Below the pieces are notes generated by a model, which had not been told where the DNA came from, made no database searches, and saw nothing but the letters and a program-made list of their open reading frames with translations. From assembly GCF_039655865.1 (NCBI RefSeq), contig NZ_JBBYXL010000016.1:51260-115259 (forward strand): a DNA stretch of 64,000 nucleotides, given 5' to 3'. The position numbers were made by a program, and so were the translations under genes. Of the stretch, positions 53,209-60,450 are shown piece after piece. The DNA comes from Prosthecobacter sp. SYSU 5D2 (GTDB taxonomy: Bacteria > Verrucomicrobiota > Verrucomicrobiia > Verrucomicrobiales > Verrucomicrobiaceae). Numbering within the stretch: the stretch's first letter is position 1; each line of letters opens with the position of its first letter.

Positions 53209-53240
53209 TTACAAATGTAATCGTGAGTTTACATGTGTAA
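53209..53240. promoter_or_regulatory. Paired BlaI-type operators
   Basis: TTACAAATGTAA (53209-53220) and TTACATGTGTAA (53229-53240) are palindromes of the TACA-N2-TGTA form bound by BlaI and MecI. Their centres are exactly 20 bases apart, two DNA turns, which would let two repressor dimers bind the same face. They start eight bases upstream of the repressor ATG. Confidence 0.88.
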
Positions 53241-53261
53241 TCCGAAAGGATGCAAGAATTA

Positions 53262-53560
53262 GTTTCTAACTACAACAGGTCGCAACCGCCACCAGGCGCA
53301 TTCGATGGGGAAGAAGGAGACGAAGTGCATTTGATCCGGCTGGAACTGGGCCAGGGTCTCCAGGATTTCGGGCTCGTGCTGCTTCACGATTTCAGCGTCG
53401 GGGCAGAGGGAATTGGGCGATGGTTTCCGGAGAGACGGTCCACTTGCTTTTCCTTTCATAAGCCGAGAAGTCCGGTAGCGGTTCAGCGGCAGGCAGCACG
53501 GTAGCCAAAAACAGGAAAAAGAAAAAGGGAATGGCAGGTTTCTGGGAAACCGGACGGTGA
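53262..53560 (-). pseudogene. Decayed gene for a small secreted protein
   Basis: One frame reads KPAIPFFFFLFLATVLPAAE then PLPDFSAYERKSKWTVSPET, a signal peptide and mature start, but CAG stands where the initiator ATG would be expected. At FPLP the frame shifts by one base and continues as CPDAEIVKQHEPEILETLAQ then FQPDQMHFVSFF to a stop at 53259. Both pieces look protein-like, so the gene seems recently broken. It begins next to the BlaI-type operators, on the opposite side from the repressor. Confidence 0.45.
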
Positions 53561-53659
53561 ATGGAGGATGAAGATACCGCCCAGCCATGCCTTGAACGAA
53601 GCCCTGTGGCATTCCTTCCAGCCGGGCAGAAACAAAGAGGCCGGCAAGTGCGATGGGAA

Positions 53660-54166
53660 TTACTGGATGGCTCTGGTCCAGGTCTTGGGCTTGCCGTTTT
53701 CCAAGGATTCCAGATCCAGGGGAGCAGCGGTTTTGACCTCGGCTTTCTCGCCCCGGATTTCGAGGGTGAGGGCCCCTTGCAGGTGGGATTTTTCCAGCCA
53801 GTAACGCAGGCGTACATCCTGGGCGGTTTGAGCGGGAATCTGGGGCGGCTTTTCCGTGGCGAGCATGAAGGGCGGCACTTCCTTCCCCTCAGCAGTCAGC
53901 AGGCGCACGTCCGGCGGCTGGAGGGAAAGGGGACGTGGGGAGGCATTTTGATAACGCAGTTCCAGGTCCAGCCGCGCATTGCCAAAATCCCGCTCCAGGG
54001 TGCTGCGGTGGATTTTCAAGACGGGGTCTGATGACGTGCTTGAGGAGATGGGCTGAGGGTCGCCATCGTCATTACCGGGACCTGAATCGGTGGTGAAGAC
54101 CCAGATCGTGGCCCCCAGGCTGAGGAGGATGAGCAGCCAGACTTCGAAGCGTTTGAAAAAAGACAT
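53660..54166 (-). CDS. Membrane-anchored hypothetical protein, 168 aa
   Basis: From ATG 54166 the protein has an N-terminal anchor (FEVWLLILLSLGATIWVFTT), a polar Asp/Ser-rich linker and a beta-rich domain of about 115 residues (RDFGNARLDLELRYQNASPR, DVRLLTAEGKEVPPFMLATE). I do not recognise the fold; it resembles small periplasmic immunoglobulin-like domains. It diverges from coaC. Upstream in-frame codons would place non-anchor residues first. Confidence 0.65.
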   Translation of the reverse strand: MSFFKRFEVWLLILLSLGATIWVFTTDSGPGNDDGDPQPISSSTSSDPVLKIHRSTLERDFGNARLDLELRYQNASPRPLSLQPPDVRLLTAEGKEVPPFMLATEKPPQIPAQTAQDVRLRYWLEKSHLQGALTLEIRGEKAEVKTAAPLDLESLENGKPKTWTRAIQ

Positions 54167-54258
54167 GGGGAGTGGGAGCGGCAGCGAATCATGGTTTCGA
54201 GGAATTGCACGGACAAAGGCGGATTTGCATGAGGGCGGGGGCGCGTTTAAAAGAAGGC

Positions 54259-54804
54259 ATGTCACGCATCGTCCTCGGCATCACCGGCTCCATCGCCGCC
54301 TACAAGGCAGCGGATCTGGCCAGCCAGCTCACCAAGGCCGGGCATGAGGTGACCTGTGTGCTGACGAAGGGGGCCCTGGAATTTGTCACGCCGCTGACGC
54401 TGGCCACCCTGTCGCGCCGCCCGGTGGTGACGGATCTGTTTGCGGAAAAAGAAGGCTGGCAGCCGGGACACATCCAGCTCGCCGATGATGCGGACCTGCT
54501 CTTGATTGCCCCCGCGACGGCCAATGTCCTGGCGTCCCTGGCGCATGGATTTGCCAATGATGCGCTGACGGCCATCGCCCTGGCGACGCGGGCGCCCATT
54601 CTGATCGCCCCGGCGATGAACGGGAAGATGTGGCTGCACCCGGCCACGCAAAGGAATGTGGAAACCCTCAAGGGATGGGGCGTGCAGTGGGTGGAGCCGG
54701 CGGAGGGCCTGCTGGCCTGCGGCTATGAAGGCGTGGGCCGCCTGGCCCCGGTGGAGGAGATCCTGGCGGCAGTGCACACCCTTTTGGAAAAAGGCCTGGC
54801 ATGA
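54259..54804 (+). CDS. coaC: Phosphopantothenoylcysteine decarboxylase (separate CoaC)
   Basis: This 181-residue FMN enzyme decarboxylates 4'-phosphopantothenoylcysteine in coenzyme A synthesis. Motifs are LGITGSIAAYKAADLASQL, GHIQLADDADLLLIAPATAN (active-site His), PAMNGKMWLHPATQRN, and GLLACGYEGVGR (substrate-binding Cys loop). In many bacteria it is fused to CoaB; here coaC and coaB are separate genes with a four-base overlap. The ATG at 54259 matches the family start; an earlier in-frame ATG has no support. Confidence 0.93.
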   Translation: MSRIVLGITGSIAAYKAADLASQLTKAGHEVTCVLTKGALEFVTPLTLATLSRRPVVTDLFAEKEGWQPGHIQLADDADLLLIAPATANVLASLAHGFANDALTAIALATRAPILIAPAMNGKMWLHPATQRNVETLKGWGVQWVEPAEGLLACGYEGVGRLAPVEEILAAVHTLLEKGLA

Positions 54805-55451
54805 AAATCCTCATCACCGCCGGTCCCACGCGTGAGCCGCTCGACCCGGTGCGCTACCTGAGTAACCGCTCCTCCGGCAAAATGGGCTATGCCCTGGCCG
54901 AAGCGGCGCGCGAAGCCGGCCATGAGGTGATCTTGATCTCCGGCCCGGTAGTGATCTCCGCCCCCGCAGGAGTGACGCTGGTCCAGGTGGAGACAGCACG
55001 CCAGATGTATGAGGCTGTGCGTGACCGCCTGGAGGGACAAAACGCAGCCATTTTTTCCGCTGCGGTGGCGGACTACCGGCCCGCATCGCAGGCCGAGCAA
55101 AAGATCAAAAAGACGGGCGATACCCTGACGCTGACGCTGGAAAAAACGGAGGACATCCTGGGCTCCGCCCGCAGTGTCTTTGGCTTCACCGGATACCTGG
55201 CCGGGTTTGCGGCGGAGACGGAGCGGCTGCTGGAGCATGCGCAGGACAAGCTGGTGCGCAAAGGCTGCGACCTGGTCATCGCGAATGATGTGTCGCAGGC
55301 GGGCATCGGATTTGACAGCGAGGAGAACGAAGTCACTCTGTGTCTGCCTGACGCCTCGCCGTTCCCCCTGCCGCGTCAGTCCAAAGCCGTGCTGGCCCGC
55401 GAGCTCATCGCATTCATCACCCAGCAGGCGTCTTTGAAAAAGTTATTTTGA
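54801..55451 (+). CDS. coaB: Phosphopantothenate-cysteine ligase (separate CoaB)
   Basis: This 216-residue enzyme ligates phosphopantothenate to cysteine, the step before CoaC. Family motifs are ILITAGPTREPLDPVRYLSN, SSGKMGYALAEAAREAGHEV, and AAIFSAAVADYRPASQAEQK. It overlaps coaC by four bases, so the two are co-translated. The nucleotide preference (ATP or CTP) cannot be read from the sequence. With panC at 31 kb, three CoA-pathway genes lie in this window, but they are not contiguous. Confidence 0.93.
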   Translation: MKILITAGPTREPLDPVRYLSNRSSGKMGYALAEAAREAGHEVILISGPVVISAPAGVTLVQVETARQMYEAVRDRLEGQNAAIFSAAVADYRPASQAEQKIKKTGDTLTLTLEKTEDILGSARSVFGFTGYLAGFAAETERLLEHAQDKLVRKGCDLVIANDVSQAGIGFDSEENEVTLCLPDASPFPLPRQSKAVLARELIAFITQQASLKKLF

Positions 55452-55494
55452 ACCCCATTCCGACGAACCGGGAAATTTCGTCCCCCATACCTCC

Positions 55495-56253
55495 ATGCCA
55501 GAGCTTATCACCATCGCCCTCGAAGCCGCCCACCAGGCCGGCAAGCTGATCAAAGACAACTTCGGTTCTGAAAAGACCGTCAACGAGATGCACCGGCGCG
55601 ATGTGAAACTGGAGCTGGATGTGCGCACGCAGCAGCTCATTGCCGACATCATCCTGGGTTACCACGCGGACCACCGCATCCTGGGCGAGGAAGAAGGCGA
55701 TGTCGGAGGCGATGGTAATGTGGAATGGATCGTGGACCCCATTGACGGCACGGTGAATTATTTCTACGGCATCCCGCATTTTTGCGTGTCCATCGGCGCG
55801 CGTGTGCGCTCCACCAAGGAGCCGCTCCTGGGCGTCATCCATGACCCGATGCAAAATGAAACCTGGTCCGTCGTCAAAGGCGGCGTGCCCACCCTGAACG
55901 GCAAGCCCATCTCCACCAGCAGCCGCAGCGAGATGAACCAGGCCGTGGTGACCGTCGGTTTTTCCAAGAGCAAATCCGCGCTGGATGCCGGCTTCGAGCG
56001 TTACCGCCGCATCAGCTACGAGGTTTTTAAGACCCGCATGCTCGGCAGCGCTGCGCTGGCCCTGGCCTACATCGCCTGCGGCCGCCTGGATGCTTATGTG
56101 GAAGAGCAAATCAGCCTTTGGGACATCGCCGCCGGCGTCATGCTGGTGGAAGCCGCCGGGGGCAAGATCGTCACCCGTGACAGCACCGTCCGTCCAGGCA
56201 CCATGTTCATCTGCGCGACGAACGGGAAGCTGGATATTGAGCCTTATCTGTAA
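55495..56253 (+). CDS. Inositol-monophosphatase-family phosphatase
   Basis: This 252-residue Mg-dependent phosphatase has both family signatures: EWIVDPIDGTVNYFYGIPHF with metal-binding Asp residues and ISLWDIAAGVMLVEAAGG near the C-terminus, plus the upstream Glu pair in ILGEEEGD. The family includes inositol monophosphatases, 3'-phosphoadenosine phosphatases and fructose-bisphosphatase-like enzymes; the substrate here is uncertain. It lies 43 bases after coaB on the same strand. Confidence 0.93.
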   Translation: MPELITIALEAAHQAGKLIKDNFGSEKTVNEMHRRDVKLELDVRTQQLIADIILGYHADHRILGEEEGDVGGDGNVEWIVDPIDGTVNYFYGIPHFCVSIGARVRSTKEPLLGVIHDPMQNETWSVVKGGVPTLNGKPISTSSRSEMNQAVVTVGFSKSKSALDAGFERYRRISYEVFKTRMLGSAALALAYIACGRLDAYVEEQISLWDIAAGVMLVEAAGGKIVTRDSTVRPGTMFICATNGKLDIEPYL

Positions 56254-56265
56254 TCCAAAATCAGG

Positions 56266-57438
56266 TCACGCCAGCCGCACGCTGCGCTTTTTATCCAGCT
56301 TCAGCACGGCACCGGTTTCCCAGGCGGGTTCGGCTTTGGGGTCGCTGAGTTTTTCGCCGTTGAGCTGGATGCTGCCACCCTGGATGAGGCGGCGGACTTC
56401 GCCGCCGGAGACGGGCTGGTTGAAGACGGACTGGTAGGCATGCTGGACCACGCCGAGCACGTCTTTGCGGTCGCTGAGGGTGAGGAGGGGCAGCTCCACG
56501 TTGGCGAGGTCCTTTTTGCTGAAACGGAGGTCCCAGTCAGCGCGGCATTCCTGGGCGGCGGTATCGTTGTGGTAAACAGCGACGCATTTGCCGGCGAGGG
56601 CTTTTTTGGCTTCCATGGGGTGCATGGTGGCATCCAGTTCTTCGCCAAGGACGAGCAGGTAGTACTTGGCCATGAGCTCATCGGGGATGCTCATGAGTTT
56701 GCCGAACATCTCCTTCGGCGCATCAGTCAGGCCGACATAGTTGCCGAGGGATTTGGACATTTTTTTGACGCCGTCCAGGCCTTCCAGCAGCGGCAGGGTC
56801 ATGCAAATTTGAGGCTCCATGCCCTCTTCTTTTTGCAGGTCGCGGCCTACCAAAATGTTAAACAACTGGTCACTGCCGCCGATCTCGACATCGGACCGCA
56901 CCACGACGCTGTCCCAGCCCTGCATGATGGGGTACTGGATCTCGTGCAGGCGCACCTCGGTGCCGTTGGCGACGCGGTTTTTGAAGTCTTCGCGCTGGAG
57001 CATCTGCTGGAGGGTGACGCGGGCATTGAGCTTGATGACCTCCATAAAGGGCATTTCCTTAAACCAGCTGCCGTTGAAAACGACCTCCGTTTTGTCTTTG
57101 TCGAGGACGAGGAAAGCCTGGTCAGTATAGGTCTTGGCATTGGCCAGGACCTCATCATAAGTCAGCGGCGGGCGCGTGGTGGAGCGGCCGCTCGGGTCGC
57201 CGATCATGGCGGTGAAGTCACCGATGATGAGGACGATCTGGTGGCCCAGGTCCTGAAACTGGCGCAGTTTTCTCAATGCGACCGCATGGCCCAGATGAAT
57301 GTCCGGGGAGGTAGGGTCCACTCCGAGTTTGATACGCAGCGGCGTGCCCTTGGCCAGCTTGGCCGCGAGCTCTTTTTCACTGTGAATGGTCACAGTGCCG
57401 CGCTTGAGGATGTCAATTTGTTCAGAAACAGGGAGCAT
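56266..57438 (-). CDS. tyrS: Tyrosyl-tRNA synthetase
   Basis: This 390-residue class I synthetase charges tRNA-Tyr. The HIGH-like motif is HLGHAVALRKL and the KMSKS motif is KKMSKSLGNYVG. A C-terminal S4-like RNA-binding stretch (VRRLIQGGSIQLNGEKLSDP) completes it. The ATG at 57438 is preferred because upstream in-frame residues precede the conserved start MLPVSEQIDILKRGTV. It converges on the inositol-monophosphatase gene, with 12 bases between the stops. Confidence 0.96.
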   Translation of the reverse strand: MLPVSEQIDILKRGTVTIHSEKELAAKLAKGTPLRIKLGVDPTSPDIHLGHAVALRKLRQFQDLGHQIVLIIGDFTAMIGDPSGRSTTRPPLTYDEVLANAKTYTDQAFLVLDKDKTEVVFNGSWFKEMPFMEVIKLNARVTLQQMLQREDFKNRVANGTEVRLHEIQYPIMQGWDSVVVRSDVEIGGSDQLFNILVGRDLQKEEGMEPQICMTLPLLEGLDGVKKMSKSLGNYVGLTDAPKEMFGKLMSIPDELMAKYYLLVLGEELDATMHPMEAKKALAGKCVAVYHNDTAAQECRADWDLRFSKKDLANVELPLLTLSDRKDVLGVVQHAYQSVFNQPVSGGEVRRLIQGGSIQLNGEKLSDPKAEPAWETGAVLKLDKKRSVRLA

Positions 57439-57609
57439 GATGGGAAAGTATAAAACCTGATGACCAGGAGGCACAGCATGCCGAATCTCCGGCAAATGAC
57501 AAATGGCCAGAGCGAGGCAGGTGTTTTTGTTATGGTTTGGGCTGCTTTGCAACGGAATGCCAGCTCAATCCCCCGTTGCCGATCCGGCCTCGGCACGCCA
57601 TAACTCTGC

Positions 57610-58242
57610 ATGCATTACTTCATCACCGGCACGGATACGGACGCCGGAAAAACCTATGTTTCCTGTCTGCTCATTGAGGCTCTTCGGCGCGAGGGGCATG
57701 CAGCGGTGGGATACAAGCCGCTGGCTTGTGGGGACCGGGTTGATGCCCATGCGCTGCGCCAGGCGGGTGAGGATGCGCTGACGTTGGAGGAAGTGAACCC
57801 GGTTTATCTGAAGGTGCCCGCCTCCCCGTATGCGGCATCCTTGTTGGAAAACAAAACGGTGGATGTGGAGGCGGCGCGGCAGGGATTTTTCAGTCTGGCG
57901 GCTCGTTTCAGCCACGTTATTGTCGAGGGGGCAGGAGGCTGGGAGGTGCCGCTGACGGACAAGCTGAGCATGGCGGATCTGGCTGCGGATTTGGCCATTC
58001 CGATCATCGTGGTGGTGAACAACCGCCTGGGCTGCCTGAACCACACCATTCTGACGGTAAAAAATATCCAGTCTCGCGGCCTCACCTGCGCGGGCATCAT
58101 TCTGAATTATGCCCAGGATGAAAGGGATCTGGCCAGCATCTCCAACCGCATGATTTTGGAGCAATGCCTGGGCGTGCCGGTGCTGGCAGAGGTGATGCAC
58201 GGGGAATCGCAGTTAGACTGGCCGCGCGAGTTACCTTTATAA
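57610..58242 (+). CDS. bioD: Dethiobiotin synthetase
   Basis: This 210-residue enzyme closes the ureido ring of dethiobiotin from DAPA, CO2 and ATP. The P-loop is YFITGTDTDAGKTYVSCLLI, with the conserved KPLACGDR and the VEGAGGWEVPL region containing the carboxylate site. BioA, bioB and bioF are not in the window, so this is an isolated pathway gene. A hairpin follows the stop (58241-58267). Confidence 0.94.
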   Translation: MHYFITGTDTDAGKTYVSCLLIEALRREGHAAVGYKPLACGDRVDAHALRQAGEDALTLEEVNPVYLKVPASPYAASLLENKTVDVEAARQGFFSLAARFSHVIVEGAGGWEVPLTDKLSMADLAADLAIPIIVVVNNRLGCLNHTILTVKNIQSRGLTCAGIILNYAQDERDLASISNRMILEQCLGVPVLAEVMHGESQLDWPRELPL

Positions 58243-58267
58243 AAAGTGTCACCTTGGGTCACTTTTA
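58241..58267 (+). terminator. Hairpin after bioD
   Basis: AAAAAGTG-ACC (with a two-base bulge) pairs with GGT-CACTTTT around a short loop, beginning at the bioD stop. It is AT-rich and flanked by T residues, fitting a weak terminator or a transcript-end stem. Confidence 0.5.
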
Positions 58268-58357
58268 GGTTATGTATTGGAGGGCACTTTACCGAAATGC
58301 TTGATTTCCCTGCCGCCGTCCCGATGATGCCCTTTTTATTCCCATCGCTCAACCTCG

Positions 58358-59080
58358 ATGAAATTCGCCATTTTCGGAGACATCCACGCCAATCTTGAAG
58401 CCCTGCAGACGGTACTGTGGGATGCCCAGGAACAGGGCTGTGCCAACTATGTCTGCCTGGGCGACATCGTCGGTTATGCCGCCAACCCGGTGGAATGCCT
58501 GGAAACAGTGCGCCAGATGGGCTGCCCGGTGGTGCGGGGAAATCATGATGAAGGCGCGGCCAGTGAAAGCACGCTGGAAGAGCTGAATCCGCTGGCCCAG
58601 GCGGCCCTGCTGTGGACGCGGCAGCAGCTCAGTGAAGAGCAGCGCCAGTGGTTGAGGGAGCTGAAACTGGTGCGCCAGGTGCGGGACTTCACCATCGTCC
58701 ATTCCACGCTCGATTCTCCGGGGGCCTGGGGTTACGTGACCAACCGCTTTGATGCGATGGCCAGCTTCAGCTACCAGTTTACGCAGGTTTGCTTTTACGG
58801 TCACACGCATGTGCCGCGTATTTTTGAAAAGGATGATTCTGTACGGGCTGCCCGCGGCAATGACGTGACGCTGCAACGCGGGGTGAAGTATTTTGTCAAT
58901 GTCGGCAGCGTCGGTCAGCCGCGCGATGGCGACTGGCGCGCGTCCTACGCCATCTACGATGTTCAGGCGCAGACCATCTCCATCCGCCGGCTGGAATATG
59001 ACATCCAGACGGCCCAGGACAAGATCCGCGCCGCCGGTCTGCCCTCCCTCCTGGCTGAGCGGCTGTCCCTGGGCAAATAA
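58358..59080 (+). CDS. Calcineurin-type metallophosphoesterase
   Basis: This 240-residue protein has all the binuclear metal motifs: GDIHANLEAL, CLGDIVGYAANPVECL, RGNHDEGA, IVHSTLDSP and YGHTHVPRIF. Such YfcE-like enzymes hydrolyse phosphodiesters or nucleotides such as Ap4A; the substrate is unassigned. Its stop codon is immediately followed by the ATG of the glycosyltransferase gene, so the two are almost certainly translated from one message. Confidence 0.94.
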   Translation: MKFAIFGDIHANLEALQTVLWDAQEQGCANYVCLGDIVGYAANPVECLETVRQMGCPVVRGNHDEGAASESTLEELNPLAQAALLWTRQQLSEEQRQWLRELKLVRQVRDFTIVHSTLDSPGAWGYVTNRFDAMASFSYQFTQVCFYGHTHVPRIFEKDDSVRAARGNDVTLQRGVKYFVNVGSVGQPRDGDWRASYAIYDVQAQTISIRRLEYDIQTAQDKIRAAGLPSLLAERLSLGK

Positions 59081-60091
59081 ATGAGCGCATCCGGGCTGCC
59101 TTCCCTGGCGGGATTCCGCTCCGCCGTGATCGTAAAACCCAGTTCGCTTGGCGATATCGTCCACACCCTGCCCGCTGTGCAGGCGATCAAGGAGGCGTAT
59201 CCGGCGATAAAAATCCGCTGGCTGGCGAATACGGAGTGGACCCCGCTTTTACAGGGTTCCTCACTGCTGGAAGAGGTCATTGCCTTTCCGCGCAAGCAAT
59301 GCCGGGGGCTGCCGGGACTCTTCATTCTGCGGCGCTGGGCCAAAAGCTGGCGCAGCATGGGGCGGGAAGACCCGGAGATAGTGCTGGATTTCCAGGGGCT
59401 GTTTCGTAGCGGATACCTGTCCCGCACACGCGGTTCCAACCCTGTCATCGGCCTCTCGGATTCGCGTGAGGGCGCCCGGTTCTTTCATGATCATGTTATT
59501 CCGGTGGATGCCTCCGCTCATGCGGTGGACCGCTACCTGGCCCTGCCACGGGCCTTTGGCATTCCGGTGGATACAGGGCGGCTCACCTTTCCTTTGGCAG
59601 AAGGGCGTTCGCCTGCCGGCTGGCCTGACAGAAGGGACTTGATCGTTTTGCATCCCTGGTCGCGGGGAGAAGGAAAATCGCTTTCGCCCGAGGTCCTGCA
59701 GGCGCTCTGCACTGCCCTGGCTCCACTGCCTGTGGTGCTGGTTGGCATGTCCCAGGGAGCCGCGATTCCTGCCGGCGACCACATCACGGATTTCAGCAAC
59801 CGGACCTCCCTGGCGGAACTGGTTTGGGTATTGCGGCAGGCCCGCTTTGTCATCAGCGTGGACAGTGGGCCCATGCACATTGCCGCCGGAGTGAATGACC
59901 GTGTCCTCGGCATTCACACCTGGAGTGATCCGCGTCAGGTGGGCCCCTATAATCCGAACGCATGGGTCTGGAAGGCGGGCCGGATTGACCATCGCAGCGC
60001 CTTTCATCCGGGGGAGTGCGAAAGTGAAAAGCAGGTCTCCGCTGCCGATGCCCGGCACATCGCGGACTTCGTGCGCAACTTCCAAGACTAA
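59081..60091 (+). CDS. Family 9 glycosyltransferase (heptosyltransferase-like)
   Basis: This 336-residue inner-core-type glycosyltransferase has the N-terminal SAVIVKPSSLGDIVHTLPAV motif and a C-terminal SVDSGPMHIAAGVNDRVLGI block that holds the nucleotide-sugar site. Family members transfer heptose to lipopolysaccharide; whether this organism builds heptose-containing LPS is not evident here. It abuts the metallophosphoesterase gene with zero intergenic bases. Confidence 0.9.
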   Translation: MSASGLPSLAGFRSAVIVKPSSLGDIVHTLPAVQAIKEAYPAIKIRWLANTEWTPLLQGSSLLEEVIAFPRKQCRGLPGLFILRRWAKSWRSMGREDPEIVLDFQGLFRSGYLSRTRGSNPVIGLSDSREGARFFHDHVIPVDASAHAVDRYLALPRAFGIPVDTGRLTFPLAEGRSPAGWPDRRDLIVLHPWSRGEGKSLSPEVLQALCTALAPLPVVLVGMSQGAAIPAGDHITDFSNRTSLAELVWVLRQARFVISVDSGPMHIAAGVNDRVLGIHTWSDPRQVGPYNPNAWVWKAGRIDHRSAFHPGECESEKQVSAADARHIADFVRNFQD

Positions 60092-60168
60092 ACATTGACA
60101 TTCCGGGGCTGATTTCTACACTCCTGCCTGTAATTCAACTGCATACGGGAACTGGAGGTTACCACTCA

Positions 60169-60408
60169 ATGAGGAACGACGAATCTGAAGAGCCTAGGCG
60201 CGGCAGCCCAGCGCTGCATTCTGAGAAGATCATGACTGACCGGAAGATCTTCTTCCTCGATCTCAAGGAAAACGAGCGTGGACGCGTGATCAAGATCACA
60301 GAAGACGTGCGCGGACGCCGTGATACCATCATGCTGCCTCTGGAAGCCGCCGATGAATTTCTGGACGCGCTTCAGCGCATCCTGGAAGTCGAGCGCGATC
60401 TGGAGTAA
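60169..60408 (+). CDS. PUR-alpha-like single-stranded nucleic-acid-binding protein
   Basis: This 79-residue protein has the short PUR-like pattern KIFFLDLKENERGRVIKITE and RGRRDTIMLPLEAADEFLD. Small PUR-domain proteins of this kind (sometimes called DUF3276) occur in spirochaetes, Bacteroidota and Verrucomicrobiota and bind single-stranded DNA or RNA; the physiological role is poorly known. The full ATG at 60169 fits the usual charged N-terminal tail. A Ser/Thr kinase gene follows after 42 bases on the same strand, so co-transcription is likely. Confidence 0.85.
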   Translation: MRNDESEEPRRGSPALHSEKIMTDRKIFFLDLKENERGRVIKITEDVRGRRDTIMLPLEAADEFLDALQRILEVERDLE

Positions 60409-60450
60409 CCGCCCTTGCATTAGCCTTTCCCTCTTGTCCCTGGAGAAACC

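Noticed and set aside
31033..55451. A single coenzyme A biosynthesis island (panC, coaC, coaB)
   Set aside because: The genes are 23 kb apart on opposite strands with unrelated neighbours; proximity is not operon-level.
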